In this document: piece by piece, positions 36,317 through 47,158 of the stretch | Numbering within the stretch: the stretch's first letter is position 1 | Layout: the number at the start of each line of letters is the position of its first letter | Assembly: GCF_000015165.1 (NCBI RefSeq) | Contig: NC_009485.1 | Coordinates: forward strand, 6,219,501 to 6,283,500 | DNA from: Bradyrhizobium sp. BTAi1 | GTDB lineage: Bacteria; Pseudomonadota; Alphaproteobacteria; Rhizobiales; Xanthobacteraceae | Direction of reading: 5' to 3' | DNA: 64,000 nucleotides | The notes under the pieces: model-generated | Told to the model about the DNA's origin: nothing | The model's database searches: none | Seen by the model: only the letters and a program-made list of their open reading frames with translations | Translations under genes and position numbers: made by a program

Positions 36317-37642
36317 CTACTCCGCGGCATGTTTGGCGGGCCTCGGGTTGGTCGCCATCGGATTGTTCGGATGCTCCAGCCAGGTGCGGTGCCCGCCGAC
36401 CCTCAGGCCGGTGCGGCGATCGACCTCGCCTTCCCTCAGCGGCACCATGGTGATGCAGTTCTCGATCGGGCAGACCACGGCGCACAGATTGCAGCCGACG
36501 CATTCCTCCTCGATCACCTCGAAATGGCGCTGGCCGTCCTTGAGGCTGCTGATCGCCTGATGCGAGGTATCCTCGCAGCCGATATGGCAGCGGCCGCATT
36601 TGATGCAGAGGTCCTGGTCGATGTGGGCCTTCACCACATAATCGAGATTGAGATGCTGCCACTCGGTCTTGCGCGGCACGGCGCGGCCGACGAAATCCTC
36701 CGGTCGCGCATAGCCCTTCTGGTCCATCCACTCCGACAGGCCGGCGATCATCTCCTCGACGATCTTGAAGCCGTAGACCATGGCCGCCGTGCAGACCTGG
36801 ACGTTCACCGCGCCCAGCGCCATGAACTCAGCGGCGTCGCGCCATTTCTCGATGCCGCCGATGCCCGAGATCGGCAGTCCCTGCGTCGCCGGGTGGCGCG
36901 CGATCGCGGAAACCATGTTGAGTGCGATCGGCTTGACGACCGAACCGCACATGCCGCCATGGGTGCCGTAGCCGTCGATATGCGGCCACGGCGCCATCTG
37001 GTCGATGTCGACGCCCATCAGCGCGTTCACGGTGTTGATCAGCGACACCGCGTCCGCACCGCCGCGTTTCGCTGCTTCCGCCGGCGGCAGGATGCTGGCG
37101 ACGTTCGGCGTCAGCTTGACGATGACCGGCATCCGCGTCGCCGCCTTGCACCAGCGCGTGACCATCTCGATGTATTCGGGCACCTGGCCGACCGCAGCGC
37201 CCATGCCACGCTCGCTCATGCCGTGCGGACAGCCGAAATTCAGCTCGACGCCGTCGGCGCCGGTCTGCTCGACCCGCTTGATGATCGCGGTCCAGTTCGG
37301 CTCTTGGCAGGGCACCATCAGTGAGACCACGACGGCGCGGTCCGGCCAGTCGCGCTTGACCTGCGTGATTTCCTGCAGGTTGACCTCGAGCGGACGGTCG
37401 GTGATCAGCTCGATGTTGTTGAAGCCGATGACGCGCCGGTCGCTGCCATGGATGGCGCCATAGCGCGGGCCGCTGACATTGACGATGGGCGGATCCTCGC
37501 CGAGCGTCTTCCAGACCACGCCGCCCCAGCCCGCCTTGAAGGCGCGGACGACGTTGTAGGCCTTGTCGGTCGGCGGCGCCGAGGCGAGCCAGAATGGATT
37601 GGGCGATGTGATGCCGGCGAAGCTGGTGCGGAGGTCGGCCAC
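36317..37642 (-). CDS. preA: Dihydropyrimidine dehydrogenase, catalytic subunit PreA
   Basis: Reduces uracil or thymine to the dihydro form with electrons from PreT. It starts with GTG, with AGGAG 8 bases upstream, 3 bp after the preT stop; 441 residues. An FMN-binding TIM barrel has the catalytic Cys loop NFGCPHGMSERGMGAAVGQ and the FMN strand ISGIGGIEKWRDAAEFMALG. The C-terminus holds two [4Fe-4S] motifs, CIKCGRCHIGCEDTSHQAI and CVGCNLCAVVCPIENCI. Domain order equals the C-terminal half of the eukaryotic fused enzyme. Confidence 0.95.
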   Translation of the reverse strand: MADLRTSFAGITSPNPFWLASAPPTDKAYNVVRAFKAGWGGVVWKTLGEDPPIVNVSGPRYGAIHGSDRRVIGFNNIELITDRPLEVNLQEITQVKRDWPDRAVVVSLMVPCQEPNWTAIIKRVEQTGADGVELNFGCPHGMSERGMGAAVGQVPEYIEMVTRWCKAATRMPVIVKLTPNVASILPPAEAAKRGGADAVSLINTVNALMGVDIDQMAPWPHIDGYGTHGGMCGSVVKPIALNMVSAIARHPATQGLPISGIGGIEKWRDAAEFMALGAVNVQVCTAAMVYGFKIVEEMIAGLSEWMDQKGYARPEDFVGRAVPRKTEWQHLNLDYVVKAHIDQDLCIKCGRCHIGCEDTSHQAISSLKDGQRHFEVIEEECVGCNLCAVVCPIENCITMVPLREGEVDRRTGLRVGGHRTWLEHPNNPMATNPRPAKHAAE

Positions 37643-37645
37643 GAC

Positions 37646-39013
37646 TCAAGCTCCTGCGTGATGGGGCACAGCAGCGCCTTGCAGCGCCGCGATGATGGAG
37701 GCCGCAGCCGCCTTGCCATCGGCGACGGCGGCCACGGTGAGATCGCTGCCTCCGGCGACGCAATCGCCTCCGGCCCACACGCCGGGAAGGCTGGTGCGGC
37801 ACGCGGCATCGACCGCGATGCGGCCGCTCTCGAAGCTGAGGCCGCCGTCGGCGAGGTCACTCGCGAGCAGCGTCTGACCGATCGCGATCAGCACCTGGTC
37901 GGCCGCGAGCGTCATGCGCTCGCCAGTCGGGATCAGTCGCCCCTCCTCGCGGCGCGTACGTGCGAAAGTGACGCCGCTGACGACCCCACCGGCCTGCTCA
38001 AATGCGACCGGCACGAGATGCTCGCGGATCAGCACGCCGCGCACCTGCGCGACCTCCTGCTCATAAAGCGAGGCCGGCATCTCCGATTTCGAGCGGCGGT
38101 AGGCGATGGTGACGCATTCGGCGCCGAGCAGCTTGACCTGGGTCGCCGCATCGATCGCCGTCATGCCGCCGCCGATGACGATGACGTTGCGCCCGATCGG
38201 CAGCACGGTCTTGTCCGGCGCCTGACGCAACGCGGCGATGAATGCCACCGCATCACTGACGCCCGCCGGCACATCGCCGAGACCGAGACCATTGGTGCCG
38301 CCGAGGCCGAGGCCGAGAAACACCGCGTCATAATCGGCTCTCAGGCCGGCCAGGCTGATGTCGCGGCCGAGCGCCTTGCCATATTCGATCGTGATGCCGC
38401 CGACGGCCAGAATATAGGCGAGTTCCGCCTGCGCAATGTCGCCGGTGACTTTGTAGGCGGCGATGCCGTATTCGTTGAGGCCGCCACCTTTGGGACGCGC
38501 CTCGTAGATCGTCACCTGATGGCCAGCCCGCGCCAGCGCGTGGGCGCAGCTCAGCCCGGCCGGACCGGCGCCGACCACGGCGATGCGCTTGCCTGTCGGT
38601 GAACCGGCGCGATAGAGCTGGCGTCCGCTCGCGAGAAGCGCGTCGGTCGCATGGCGCTGCAACCGTCCGATCTCCACCGCCCGCGCCTCCGAGGACTCGC
38701 GCACGCATGCCCCCTCGCAGAGGTTTTCCGTCGGACACACGCGCGCGCACATCGCGCCCATGATGTTGGCATCAAGGATGGTCTTGGCGGCCGCGACCGG
38801 CAGCCCGTTCGCGATCTGGCGGATGAACAGCGGAATGTCGATTTCGGTCGGACACGCCGCGACGCAGGGCGCATCGTAGCAGAACAGGCAGCGCTCAGCA
38901 GCGACCCGCGCCTCGTTGGGATGGAGTGGCGCGACCAGATCCTTGAAATTCTCGCGGCATAGCTCGGCAGAGATTCTGTGGCCCGCGAGGCCGGCAGCCA
39001 GTTCGTTGCTCAA
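37646..39013 (-). CDS. preT: Dihydropyrimidine dehydrogenase, NAD(P)H subunit PreT
   Basis: Flavoprotein that passes electrons from NAD(P)H to PreA. I place the start at a TTG ending at 39013, with AGGAGG 7 bases upstream, giving 455 residues; the frame is open to 39154 but the extra part is not protein-like and covers the RutR box. N-terminal [4Fe-4S] motifs are CLFCYDAPCVAACPTEIDIP and CARVCPTENLCEGACVR. FAD site: VVGAGPAGLSCAHALARAG. NAD(P) site: VIVIGGGMTAIDAATQVKLL. Second FAD contact: GVWAGGDCVAGGSDLTVAAV. It is the GltD-like fold expected for PreT and forms an operon with preA. Confidence 0.94.
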   Translation of the reverse strand: MSNELAAGLAGHRISAELCRENFKDLVAPLHPNEARVAAERCLFCYDAPCVAACPTEIDIPLFIRQIANGLPVAAAKTILDANIMGAMCARVCPTENLCEGACVRESSEARAVEIGRLQRHATDALLASGRQLYRAGSPTGKRIAVVGAGPAGLSCAHALARAGHQVTIYEARPKGGGLNEYGIAAYKVTGDIAQAELAYILAVGGITIEYGKALGRDISLAGLRADYDAVFLGLGLGGTNGLGLGDVPAGVSDAVAFIAALRQAPDKTVLPIGRNVIVIGGGMTAIDAATQVKLLGAECVTIAYRRSKSEMPASLYEQEVAQVRGVLIREHLVPVAFEQAGGVVSGVTFARTRREEGRLIPTGERMTLAADQVLIAIGQTLLASDLADGGLSFESGRIAVDAACRTSLPGVWAGGDCVAGGSDLTVAAVADGKAAAASIIAALQGAAVPHHAGA

Positions 39014-39077
39014 CCTGGTCCTCCTGCAGTCTCGGTCGCTAAGCGACCCGTCCGAGAACGATCTTGCCCTGGAAGAT

Positions 39078-39093
39078 TTGACCAGTTGATCAA
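39078..39093. promoter_or_regulatory. RutR-type operator upstream of preT-preA
   Basis: TTGACCAGTTGATCAA is a near-perfect dyad matching TTGACCA-NN-TGGTCAA at 13 of 14 fixed positions. It lies 65 bases upstream of the preT TTG start and shares its core with the box at 35560. Confidence 0.8.
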
Positions 39094-39177
39094 AATTGTC
39101 AAACACCGACATGCGTTGCGGCCGCGAAAAACAGATCAGCGTTCGGCTGAACACAGTTTCTGCCTACGCGACCGGCG

Positions 39178-39200
39178 CATTGCTAATTCCCTTAGCAATG
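39178..39200. promoter_or_regulatory. Perfect 9-bp palindrome upstream of preT
   Basis: CATTGCTAA-TTCCC-TTAGCAATG, perfect arms with a 5-base spacer, about 165 bases before preT and between it and the mobile-element debris. It could be a second operator or a relic terminator; no T-run follows on either strand. The surrounding 39094-39309 has no gene. Confidence 0.4.
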
Positions 39201-39309
39201 ATTGCCCTTGGTTTGAGCGCGACGTGAGCTTGCAGATCGCCATGCGACAACGACAGACACGTCTGCGAGCACACAGACTCACTTGAGCAACAGCGGAAGT
39301 CTCGCCGGG

Positions 39310-39795
39310 CTACGTCGCTGCGGTCCACTCGCGATCCTCAGATTCAGCCATGCGCTTGCTGTCGATATCGGAAATCTTGAGCGAGACGACCTCGTTGGCT
39401 CGCAGGCCGGCGCCGTAGGCCACGCAGAGCGCCGCCTTGTATTTGATCCCGGGTGCCGCATCGAGCAGCCGCGCCACTTCCTCCACGCTCAGCACCACCG
39501 GCAGCTTGCGCGGCTCGTGGATGAAGTGGGTGCGCTCGACGATCTCGTGACGTCGCAGCGTGACCTTGAAGAAGAACCGCAAGGTCGAGACCATCTGATT
39601 GATGGTCGGCACACCGACGCCGCGCAATACCAGATGGAGCTGATAGCGACGTACATCCTCGAAGCCGGCCGTATCCGGCGATCGTCCGAGGAAGGCAGCG
39701 AAGTCCTTGATCCTCTGCACATCGTCATGTTGGGTCTTGGGCGCGAACTTGCGGATCGTCATGTCTTCGATCATGCGCCGCCGCAACATGGACAT
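39310..39795 (-). pseudogene. IS91-associated tyrosine recombinase, C-terminally truncated
   Basis: The reading MIEDMTIRKFAPKTQHDDVQ, then VEEVARLLDAAPGIKYKAAL and YGAGLRANEVVSLKISDID, is the N-terminal SAM-like domain and the start of the catalytic domain of a tyrosine recombinase of the type carried with IS91-like elements. The first catalytic Arg is present (GLRANEV), but the HxxR and Tyr motifs are lost; the frame ends at 39310 after unrelated residues. It is a remnant and cannot recombine DNA. Confidence 0.75.
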
Positions 39796-40058
39796 GGCAG
39801 CTTGGCGGTGTCGACGCTGGTTGCTGTCGGTTCATCCTCACGCTCCCTGACGGCGAGCAGCTCGCGCGCGCGTGCGACGTTGTCGGCGCAGGCGCCCCGC
39901 GCCAGCAGGCCGTAATGGCGGATGCGGTGGAGGCCCTTCGGCAGCACGTGGATGAGGAAGCAGCGGATGAACTCGCCTGTCGCGAACGTCATCCGCTTTT
40001 GACAGTCCCGGCGCCCATTCTTCAACGGCTTGCACCGGCAGTCGCGCGGCGACTTCAA
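39771..40058 (-). pseudogene. IS91-family transposase C-terminal remnant
   Basis: Only the last part of an IS91-type Y2 transposase is present: RMTFATGEFIRCFLIHVLPK, GLHRIRHYGLLARGACADN and the terminal CPCCGG. The catalytic HUH and Tyr region is missing. The frame breaks at the CPCCGG codons, where the sequence passes into the recombinase remnant through a shared GCATGATC. On intact elements the recombinase gene precedes the transposase, so this order marks a rearrangement. Confidence 0.75.
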
Positions 40059-40083
40059 CGATGGGCTTACTTTTTCGAGCCAC

Positions 40084-41147
40084 CGACCTGGTCACGCAAA
40101 CAGGGCTGCGAGATCAACGCTGAGGCCTTAGGCGAGGATGACACGGCTGCAGTAGAGCGAGCCGAAACGGTCCTCCTTCCAGGATTCGACAGCTGGCGCT
40201 CGCGAGGACTGACCGATCTTGGTCCGCCTGCCCTTGTCTCAGGGAACGGGACTCGCGCGGGCTCAAGGCAAATCGGTCAATTCACGAAAGGCTTCGTCGA
40301 CGCCGTCTATGCAAAGCTGCTCATTGTTGAAGAAAGAGACAAGAACGGCAATATCATTCATCGCGAACGTCCACGTTTTGCGAACGCCGCCGTGGTCGCC
40401 TGTCGGCGAGCCTGGTTCGTCGGCCACCGCGCTAGGGAGAAGAATGTCCCAGCCATCAATCCGTTCTCTCGCATGGGCTTGAAAGCTCGTGCGCCAAACC
40501 GAGCAGCACGAGAGACGCCAACCGCCACATGGGTGGAACTCGTCGCCTTCTGTCGAAAGGCGAACGAGATGGGTTATCGTTCGGTTGCGACCGCCGCTCT
40601 CCTCAGCTGGGAGTGACTGCAACGCGAGGAGCACGTCTTCGGCGCGTTCGAGATTTCCCACTACCGGCCAAAGGAGCATCCGAACAGTGTCAAGGTCGTC
40701 CACCCCGAGAATGGGGAGGAGGCTTGGTGGCCTCTGTTCCACGACGCAAGCGAGACGCTGTTCCCCGCGTTGATGGCCGAGCTCGATGAGATCAAATCGC
40801 GAATGGTGGCGGGCGTGATGTTTTGGCGCGATCACCAAAGTCGCCGAGGGAGCGCGCTCGTGCCCTGGATCACCCAGCGGCGAGATCTGCGGTATCTCCG
40901 GGCCGCGGTCAAAAAGGTCATAAGAACCGCGTCTTTGCGAAGCGAATTGTCCTTCACTTCACTTCGCCACGGCGGCTTCGCGGAAGGGGCAGACAGCGAC
41001 CTGACAGACGCTGAGCTGCGTGCCGCAGGCCGCCACAGGTCAAGTCGACAACTGCCGACCTATGCGAAGCGGACCCGAAAACAGTTGTTCTCGGGGTCAG
41101 AAAAGCGCCGGGAGGAGCGAACAAAAGCAGCCGGTTTGTCGGAATAG
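40084..41147 (+). pseudogene. tRNA-adjacent integrase, inactivated
   Basis: A degenerate phage/island-type tyrosine integrase. One frame runs through QGCEINAEALGEDDTAAVER, FVDAVYAKLLIVEERDKNGN, then a TGA at 40614-40616, then LQREEHVFGAFEISHYRPKE and FTSLRHGGFAEGADSDLTDA to the stop at 41147. The reading frame is intact on both sides of the TGA, and Trp (TGG) is expected there, so a single G-to-A change is the likely cause. The 5' part is missing at the IS91 debris and about 60 residues are lost after DSWRSRGLTD. It abuts the 3' end of tRNA-Lys, the usual site for such integrases. Confidence 0.75.
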
Positions 41148-41204
41148 CCGCTAATCGCTTCACGGAATGGCTTCGTACAATCTGCCAAAAATCCTTGAAA
41201 GGCT

Positions 41205-41280
<76 letters not shown>

Positions 41281-41384
41281 GGATCTTGCATCCGGAGTAA
41301 GCCTTTGCAAGAGCCGGTCGTTTAGCAAAGCGATTCCGGGATGTCCAGCGATCACTGACGATTTTTCGGCAGTTTCGATGCAGA

Positions 41385-41409
41385 AAAACCGCCGGCTTGC
41401 GGCGGTTTT
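41385..41409 (-). terminator. Rho-independent terminator after the Spy/CpxP-like gene
   Basis: A perfect 10-bp stem AAAACCGCCG / CGGCGGTTTT with a 5-base loop. On the minus strand it ends in TTTTT, 47 bases past the stop of the Spy/CpxP-like gene. Confidence 0.8.
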
Positions 41410-41455
41410 CCCCAGGTGAGATCTTGAGCGGATTCAGAGGGGCGTTAACCAGCCC

Positions 41456-42073
41456 TCAGAGCCGTCCGGAGTCGGGTCCCTCGTCGGACCAGCCCATGCG
41501 ATCCATCGGCGGGTGGCCCATCGGTCCGGGGCCGAAGCGATTCTCGCCGAAGCGCGGCCCGTCCGGGCCGCCCTCGCCGCGCTCCATCCAGCGGTGGTGA
41601 CGCGGACCGTCCGGTCCCATCATCCGCCCCATCGGCCGGGTCAACATCGACAGCCGGCGCTTCTGGCCGTCATCGAGCGTCTTGTAGAGCGGGTCGGCGG
41701 CATCGGCGACCTTCTTCATGGCGTCGGCCGTCGCCGCCATGGTGTCGGCATGCTCACGCAGCCGCGCCACGGGATCGACGTCCTTGTCCGGCGCGTCATC
41801 GGCCGCCTTCATCCGCGCATTGGCGCGGTCGAAGCGCAGCTTCACGAGATCGCGCACCGCGCTCTCGACCGGCGGCCACAGCTTCTCCTGGTCGGCCGAC
41901 AGCTTCAGGCCGGCATGGACCGAAGCAATGCGTGCATCGAGCATCGCGGCGCGGTCTTCCGGATTCATCCGCGCGTGGTGCATGTGATCATGAAGCCAGC
42001 CGCGCTGGGCGTAGACCGCGGTCGAACCGGCGATGGCCAGCACGGCGACGGCAGCGATAGTAAACTTTCTCAT
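41456..42073 (-). CDS. Spy/CpxP-like LTXXQ periplasmic protein
   Basis: The start is the ATG ending at 42073 with AAGGAGG just upstream; 205 residues. Signal peptide MRKFTIAAVAVLAIAGSTAVYA. Helical body with LTXXQ-like repeats (KLSADQEKLWPPVESAVRDL and DDGQKRRLSML). The C-terminus is rich in Met, Gly, His and Pro (MGRMMGPDGPRHH, GPMGHPPMDRMG), suggesting metal binding. Family members act as periplasmic chaperones or envelope/metal stress sensors. Monocistronic, with its own terminator. Confidence 0.85.
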   Translation of the reverse strand: MRKFTIAAVAVLAIAGSTAVYAQRGWLHDHMHHARMNPEDRAAMLDARIASVHAGLKLSADQEKLWPPVESAVRDLVKLRFDRANARMKAADDAPDKDVDPVARLREHADTMAATADAMKKVADAADPLYKTLDDGQKRRLSMLTRPMGRMMGPDGPRHHRWMERGEGGPDGPRFGENRFGPGPMGHPPMDRMGWSDEGPDSGRL

Positions 42074-42222
42074 GCCAACCTCCTTGGAAAGCCGGACCAA
42101 CATGAGCCTGCCGTGTCGGGCCTTCAACTTACAGTTTGGACAGAGTGTACGACGTTACGAAGATGTAATTGCTTCAAATACCTTTCTGTTTTTGCAATTC
42201 GGTTTCATTTCGTTGCTGCGCC

Positions 42223-43548
42223 TCAAAGCATCCCGAGCATGCGCGGCAACCAGAGCGAGATTTCCGGCACGTAGGTCACGAGGGCCAGGAAGCCGAGCAT
42301 GGTCAGCAGCCACGGCATCACGGCGATGGTCAGTTCGGTGATGCCCATCTTGGCGATGCCGGAGGCGACATAGAGGTTGAGGCCGACCGGCGGATGGCAC
42401 ATGCCGACCTCCATGTTGACCACCATCAGGATGCCGAGATGCACCGGATGGATGCCGAGCTTGACCGCCACCGGAAACAGGATCGGCGCCATGATCAGCA
42501 CGATCGAGGTCGCCTCCATCACATTGCCGGCGAGCAGCAGCAGGATGTTGACGACCAGCAGGAACACCGCCCAGTTGACGCCGGCCGCCGCCATCCAATT
42601 GGCGATCTGCTGCGGGATGTTCTCATTGGCCATCAGGAACGAGAACAGCACCGCATTGGTGATGATGTAGAGGATCATCGCACTCATATTGGCCGAGCCG
42701 AGCAGCACCTTCGGCACGTCCTTCAGCGACATGTCGCGATAGACGAACACGGCGATGATGAAGGCGTAGACGGCGCTGACGGCAGCCGCCTCGGTCGGCG
42801 TGAACTTGCCGGTGTAGATGCCGCCGAGCACGATGACGATCAGCAAAAGACCCCAGATGCACTTTCGGAACGCAATGAAGCGCTCCGCCCAGCTGGCGCG
42901 CGGCAGCCGCGGGTAGTCGTTCTTCCAGGCGCGATAGAAGGTGGTGAAGCCGAGCAGGGTCGCCAGCATGATTCCGGGAATGACGCCGGCGATGAACAGC
43001 TGGCCGACCGAGGCCGAGGACACGCGATGGCCGGCCGGATCGAGCGCGATGCTGCCGCCGGTCGCGACCGCATAGACGACCATCACGATCGAAGGCGGGA
43101 TCAGAATACCGAGCGCGCCGGAGGTGGTGATCACGCCGGCGCCGAAGCGCTTCGGGAAGCCCTGCTTGACCATCGCCGGCAGCATGATCGAGCCGATCGC
43201 GATCACGGTCGCGGGCGACGAGCCCGACACGGCGGCGAACAACGCGCAGGCCATGACGCCGGCCAGCCCCAGGCCGCCATACCAATGCCCGACCATCGAG
43301 GTCGCGAAATTGATCATGCGCCGGGCGACGCCGCCATGGGTCAGGAAATTGCCGGCGAGAATGAAGAACGGGATCGCCATGATCTCGAAATTGTCGATGC
43401 CCGTGAACAGCTTCAACGCGACCGACTCGGTCGGCACGTTCGTCATGAAGAAGACGAAGGACAGCACGGTGAGGCCGAGCGCGATCGAGATCGGCATGCC
43501 CGTCAGCATCAGGAAGATGAGCAGGCTGAAGATCAGGAGGCTGCTCAT
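42223..43548 (-). CDS. dctM: TRAP transporter large permease DctM
   Basis: Sodium-driven uptake subunit, 441 residues with about 12 hydrophobic helices. DctM features include the N-terminal FLMLTGMPISIALGLTVLSF, the FFILAGNFLTHGGVARRMIN segment, AVSGSSPATVIAIGSIMLPA and GILIPPSIVMVVYAVATGGS. It overlaps dctQ by ATGA and is the last gene of dctP-dctQ-dctM. Confidence 0.94.
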   Translation of the reverse strand: MSSLLIFSLLIFLMLTGMPISIALGLTVLSFVFFMTNVPTESVALKLFTGIDNFEIMAIPFFILAGNFLTHGGVARRMINFATSMVGHWYGGLGLAGVMACALFAAVSGSSPATVIAIGSIMLPAMVKQGFPKRFGAGVITTSGALGILIPPSIVMVVYAVATGGSIALDPAGHRVSSASVGQLFIAGVIPGIMLATLLGFTTFYRAWKNDYPRLPRASWAERFIAFRKCIWGLLLIVIVLGGIYTGKFTPTEAAAVSAVYAFIIAVFVYRDMSLKDVPKVLLGSANMSAMILYIITNAVLFSFLMANENIPQQIANWMAAAGVNWAVFLLVVNILLLLAGNVMEATSIVLIMAPILFPVAVKLGIHPVHLGILMVVNMEVGMCHPPVGLNLYVASGIAKMGITELTIAVMPWLLTMLGFLALVTYVPEISLWLPRMLGML

Positions 43549-44132
43549 CGCACGGCCTCCGTGCCGGTCGCCTCGACGCCTTCGACATAGGCGTGATCGT
43601 GGTGCGGCAGTTCGTCATGGCGGAGATAGTGCCAGGCGACCTGCAGGAAGCGGAAGCACATCAGGTAGGAGCCGAGCGGGATGCAGAGATAGACCAGCCA
43701 GCTCGGCAGCTCCATGTCCGGCGTGACCTGGTCGGTCTGCGACAGACCATAGACGAACTTGGCGCCCATGGTGCCGATGATCGCGGTGAACAGCGCCCCG
43801 CACATCAAGCCGAACAGGATCGTCACCTTGCGCAGCGAGGGCCGGAGCATGTTCACCACGACGTCCACGCCGACATGGATGCCGGTGCGCACGCCATAGG
43901 CGGCGCCGAACTTCGCCATCCACACGAACATGTAGATGCACAGCTCCTGCGCCCAGGACAAATCGATCGGGAACAGCAGGGGATAGAGGAAGGGCACACC
44001 GACGAGGTAGCGGTGCAGCACGGCTACGAAAATGATCGAGGTCGCGGCCGCGATCAGGAATGCGATCAGAATCTCCTCGAGCCGATCGAGGATGCGCAAC
44101 AGCAGACCCAAGTCCCCTACCCCCAAAGCCAT
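43545..44132 (-). CDS. dctQ: TRAP transporter small permease DctQ
   Basis: Small membrane subunit, 195 residues with four helices; the conserved SWAQELCIYMFVWMAKFGAA and VRTGIHVGVDVVVNMLRP motifs identify the family. The acidic, His-rich C-terminal tail is somewhat longer than usual. Its stop overlaps the dctM start. A 108-bp gap with hairpins separates it from dctP. Confidence 0.93.
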   Translation of the reverse strand: MALGVGDLGLLLRILDRLEEILIAFLIAAATSIIFVAVLHRYLVGVPFLYPLLFPIDLSWAQELCIYMFVWMAKFGAAYGVRTGIHVGVDVVVNMLRPSLRKVTILFGLMCGALFTAIIGTMGAKFVYGLSQTDQVTPDMELPSWLVYLCIPLGSYLMCFRFLQVAWHYLRHDELPHHDHAYVEGVEATGTEAVR

Positions 44133-44226
44133 CCGACGCCCGCGCGCTTTGCGCGCCGTCGGGTGATCTCGGCGTCTCAGCCAGACGCCGCCACCTCACG
44201 ATGCGCGGGCCACCCGCCCGCGCATC
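44117..44226 (-). other. Cluster of stem-loops between dctP and dctQ
   Basis: Perfect inverted repeats include GATGCGCGGG / CCCGCGCATC (44200-44209 / 44217-44226) and GGCGTCT / AGACGCC (44171-44177 / 44183-44189), plus a GCGCGC / GCGCGC pair near 44145. None is followed by a T-run. Such structures behind a binding-protein gene often protect its mRNA, raising DctP over DctQM. That role is inferred. Confidence 0.5.
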
Positions 44227-44240
44227 CGCGCCTCACACCA

Positions 44241-45275
44241 TCAGTTCGTCGTGCCGCGCGTCTCCTTCAGGAACTCGTCGATCAGCGGCTGGCCGACGCG
44301 TCCGGCGACGTCCTTGTAGACCGGCATCATCGCCTTGCGCATCGCCTCGTCCTGCGCGGGGGTCAGCTTGACGAACTCGGACTTGCCGGACTTGCGGATC
44401 TCTTCCAGCGCGTCGTCATTCTCCTTGGCTGACTGGCCGTTACCGTATTCGGTCGCCTCCTTCATCGCCTTGTCGCAGGCGGCGCGGATGTCCGGCGGCA
44501 GGCTGTCCCAGAACTTCTTGTTCACGACCACGACGTAGCCGATATAGCCGTGATTGGTGAGCGTGATGTATTTCTGCACCTCGTGCATCTTCTGCGTGTA
44601 TATGTTCGAGGGCGTGTTTTCCTGGCCGTCGACGACGCCGGTCTGCAGCGCCTGGTACACTTCCGAGAACGCCATCACCTGCGGAATCGCACCGAGGGTG
44701 CGGAACTGGGCGTCCAGCACCTTCGAGGACTGGATGCGGAACTTCATGCCCTTGTAGTCAGCGGGATCGACGAGCTTCTTGTTGGCGGTCATCTGCTTGA
44801 AGCCGTTGTCCCAATAGGCCAGCCCGATCATCCCCTTCGGCTCGAGCAGCTTCAAGAGCTTGGCGCCGAGCGGCCCGTCGGTCACCTTCCGCAAGGTGGC
44901 GAGGTCCGGCAGGATGTAGGGCAGATCGAACACCTCGAATTCCTTGATGCCGATCGGACCGAACTTGGAGTTCGACGGCGCCAGCATCTGCACCGCGCCG
45001 AGCTGCAGCGCCTCGAGCTCTTCCTTGTCCTTGTAGAGCTGGGAATTCGGATAGACTTCGACCTTGACCTTGCCGTCGGTGTACTTCTCGGCCAGTTCCT
45101 TGAACTTGTCGGCCGCGAGCCCCTTCGGCGTGTTCGCCGCCACCACATGGCTGAACTTGATCACGATCGGATTGTCGGCCGCCATGGCCGGACCGGTCAG
45201 CGCGAGCACCGCCAGCGAGGCGGCGGTTGCGATCACATGGCTCAAGCTGAGCTGGCGGAATTTGAACTGCTGCAA
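44241..45275 (-). CDS. dctP: TRAP transporter substrate-binding protein DctP
   Basis: Periplasmic receptor for a carboxylate. I place the start at a TTG ending at 45275, with GGGAGG 5 bases upstream; 344 residues. Signal peptide ends TGPAMA. DctP features: VIKFSHVVAANTPKGLAADK, VEVYPNSQLYKDKEELEALQ, the carboxylate-binding Arg region FRIQSSKVLDAQFRTLGAIP and GVVDGQENTPSNIYTQKMHE. C4-dicarboxylates are the common ligand of this DctP class, but no catabolic gene nearby narrows the substrate. Confidence 0.93.
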   Translation of the reverse strand: MQQFKFRQLSLSHVIATAASLAVLALTGPAMAADNPIVIKFSHVVAANTPKGLAADKFKELAEKYTDGKVKVEVYPNSQLYKDKEELEALQLGAVQMLAPSNSKFGPIGIKEFEVFDLPYILPDLATLRKVTDGPLGAKLLKLLEPKGMIGLAYWDNGFKQMTANKKLVDPADYKGMKFRIQSSKVLDAQFRTLGAIPQVMAFSEVYQALQTGVVDGQENTPSNIYTQKMHEVQKYITLTNHGYIGYVVVVNKKFWDSLPPDIRAACDKAMKEATEYGNGQSAKENDDALEEIRKSGKSEFVKLTPAQDEAMRKAMMPVYKDVAGRVGQPLIDEFLKETRGTTN

Positions 45276-45450
45276 GGTGTCCTCCCGACGTTTCGGGGGG
45301 CATTGCAATGACGCCCCCGCTTTGTATGCCACGGGCATTGTTAGCGGCTCGCGGGACGGATTACCATTGACCGTTAGCCGCAGACACGGGATTCCCCACG
45401 CTGCAGCGCAACAATGATTGTCCCCCGCTTCTTCGTCCCGGCCGCTTCGC

Positions 45451-45485
45451 CATTTCGGGGCAGCCGCTTTGCGGTGCCCCGAATG
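45451..45485 (-). terminator. Strong stem-loop after leuA
   Basis: A nearly perfect hairpin (outer arms CATTTCGGGGCA / TGCCCCGAATG with one bulged T, inner arms CCGC / GCGG) 12 bases past the leuA stop. There is no T-run, so it may terminate weakly or protect the transcript. Confidence 0.5.
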
Positions 45486-45496
45486 ACCTGGTCACA

Positions 45497-47068
<1,572 letters not shown>

Positions 47069-47158
47069 CTGCTATTCCTCGGATTGTCGGGTGGTGCGCA
47101 TGTTTGTCAGGATCTCTGATCAACTGGGCGCTGAAGGGTGTTCTGCTGTCGAAGCAAC

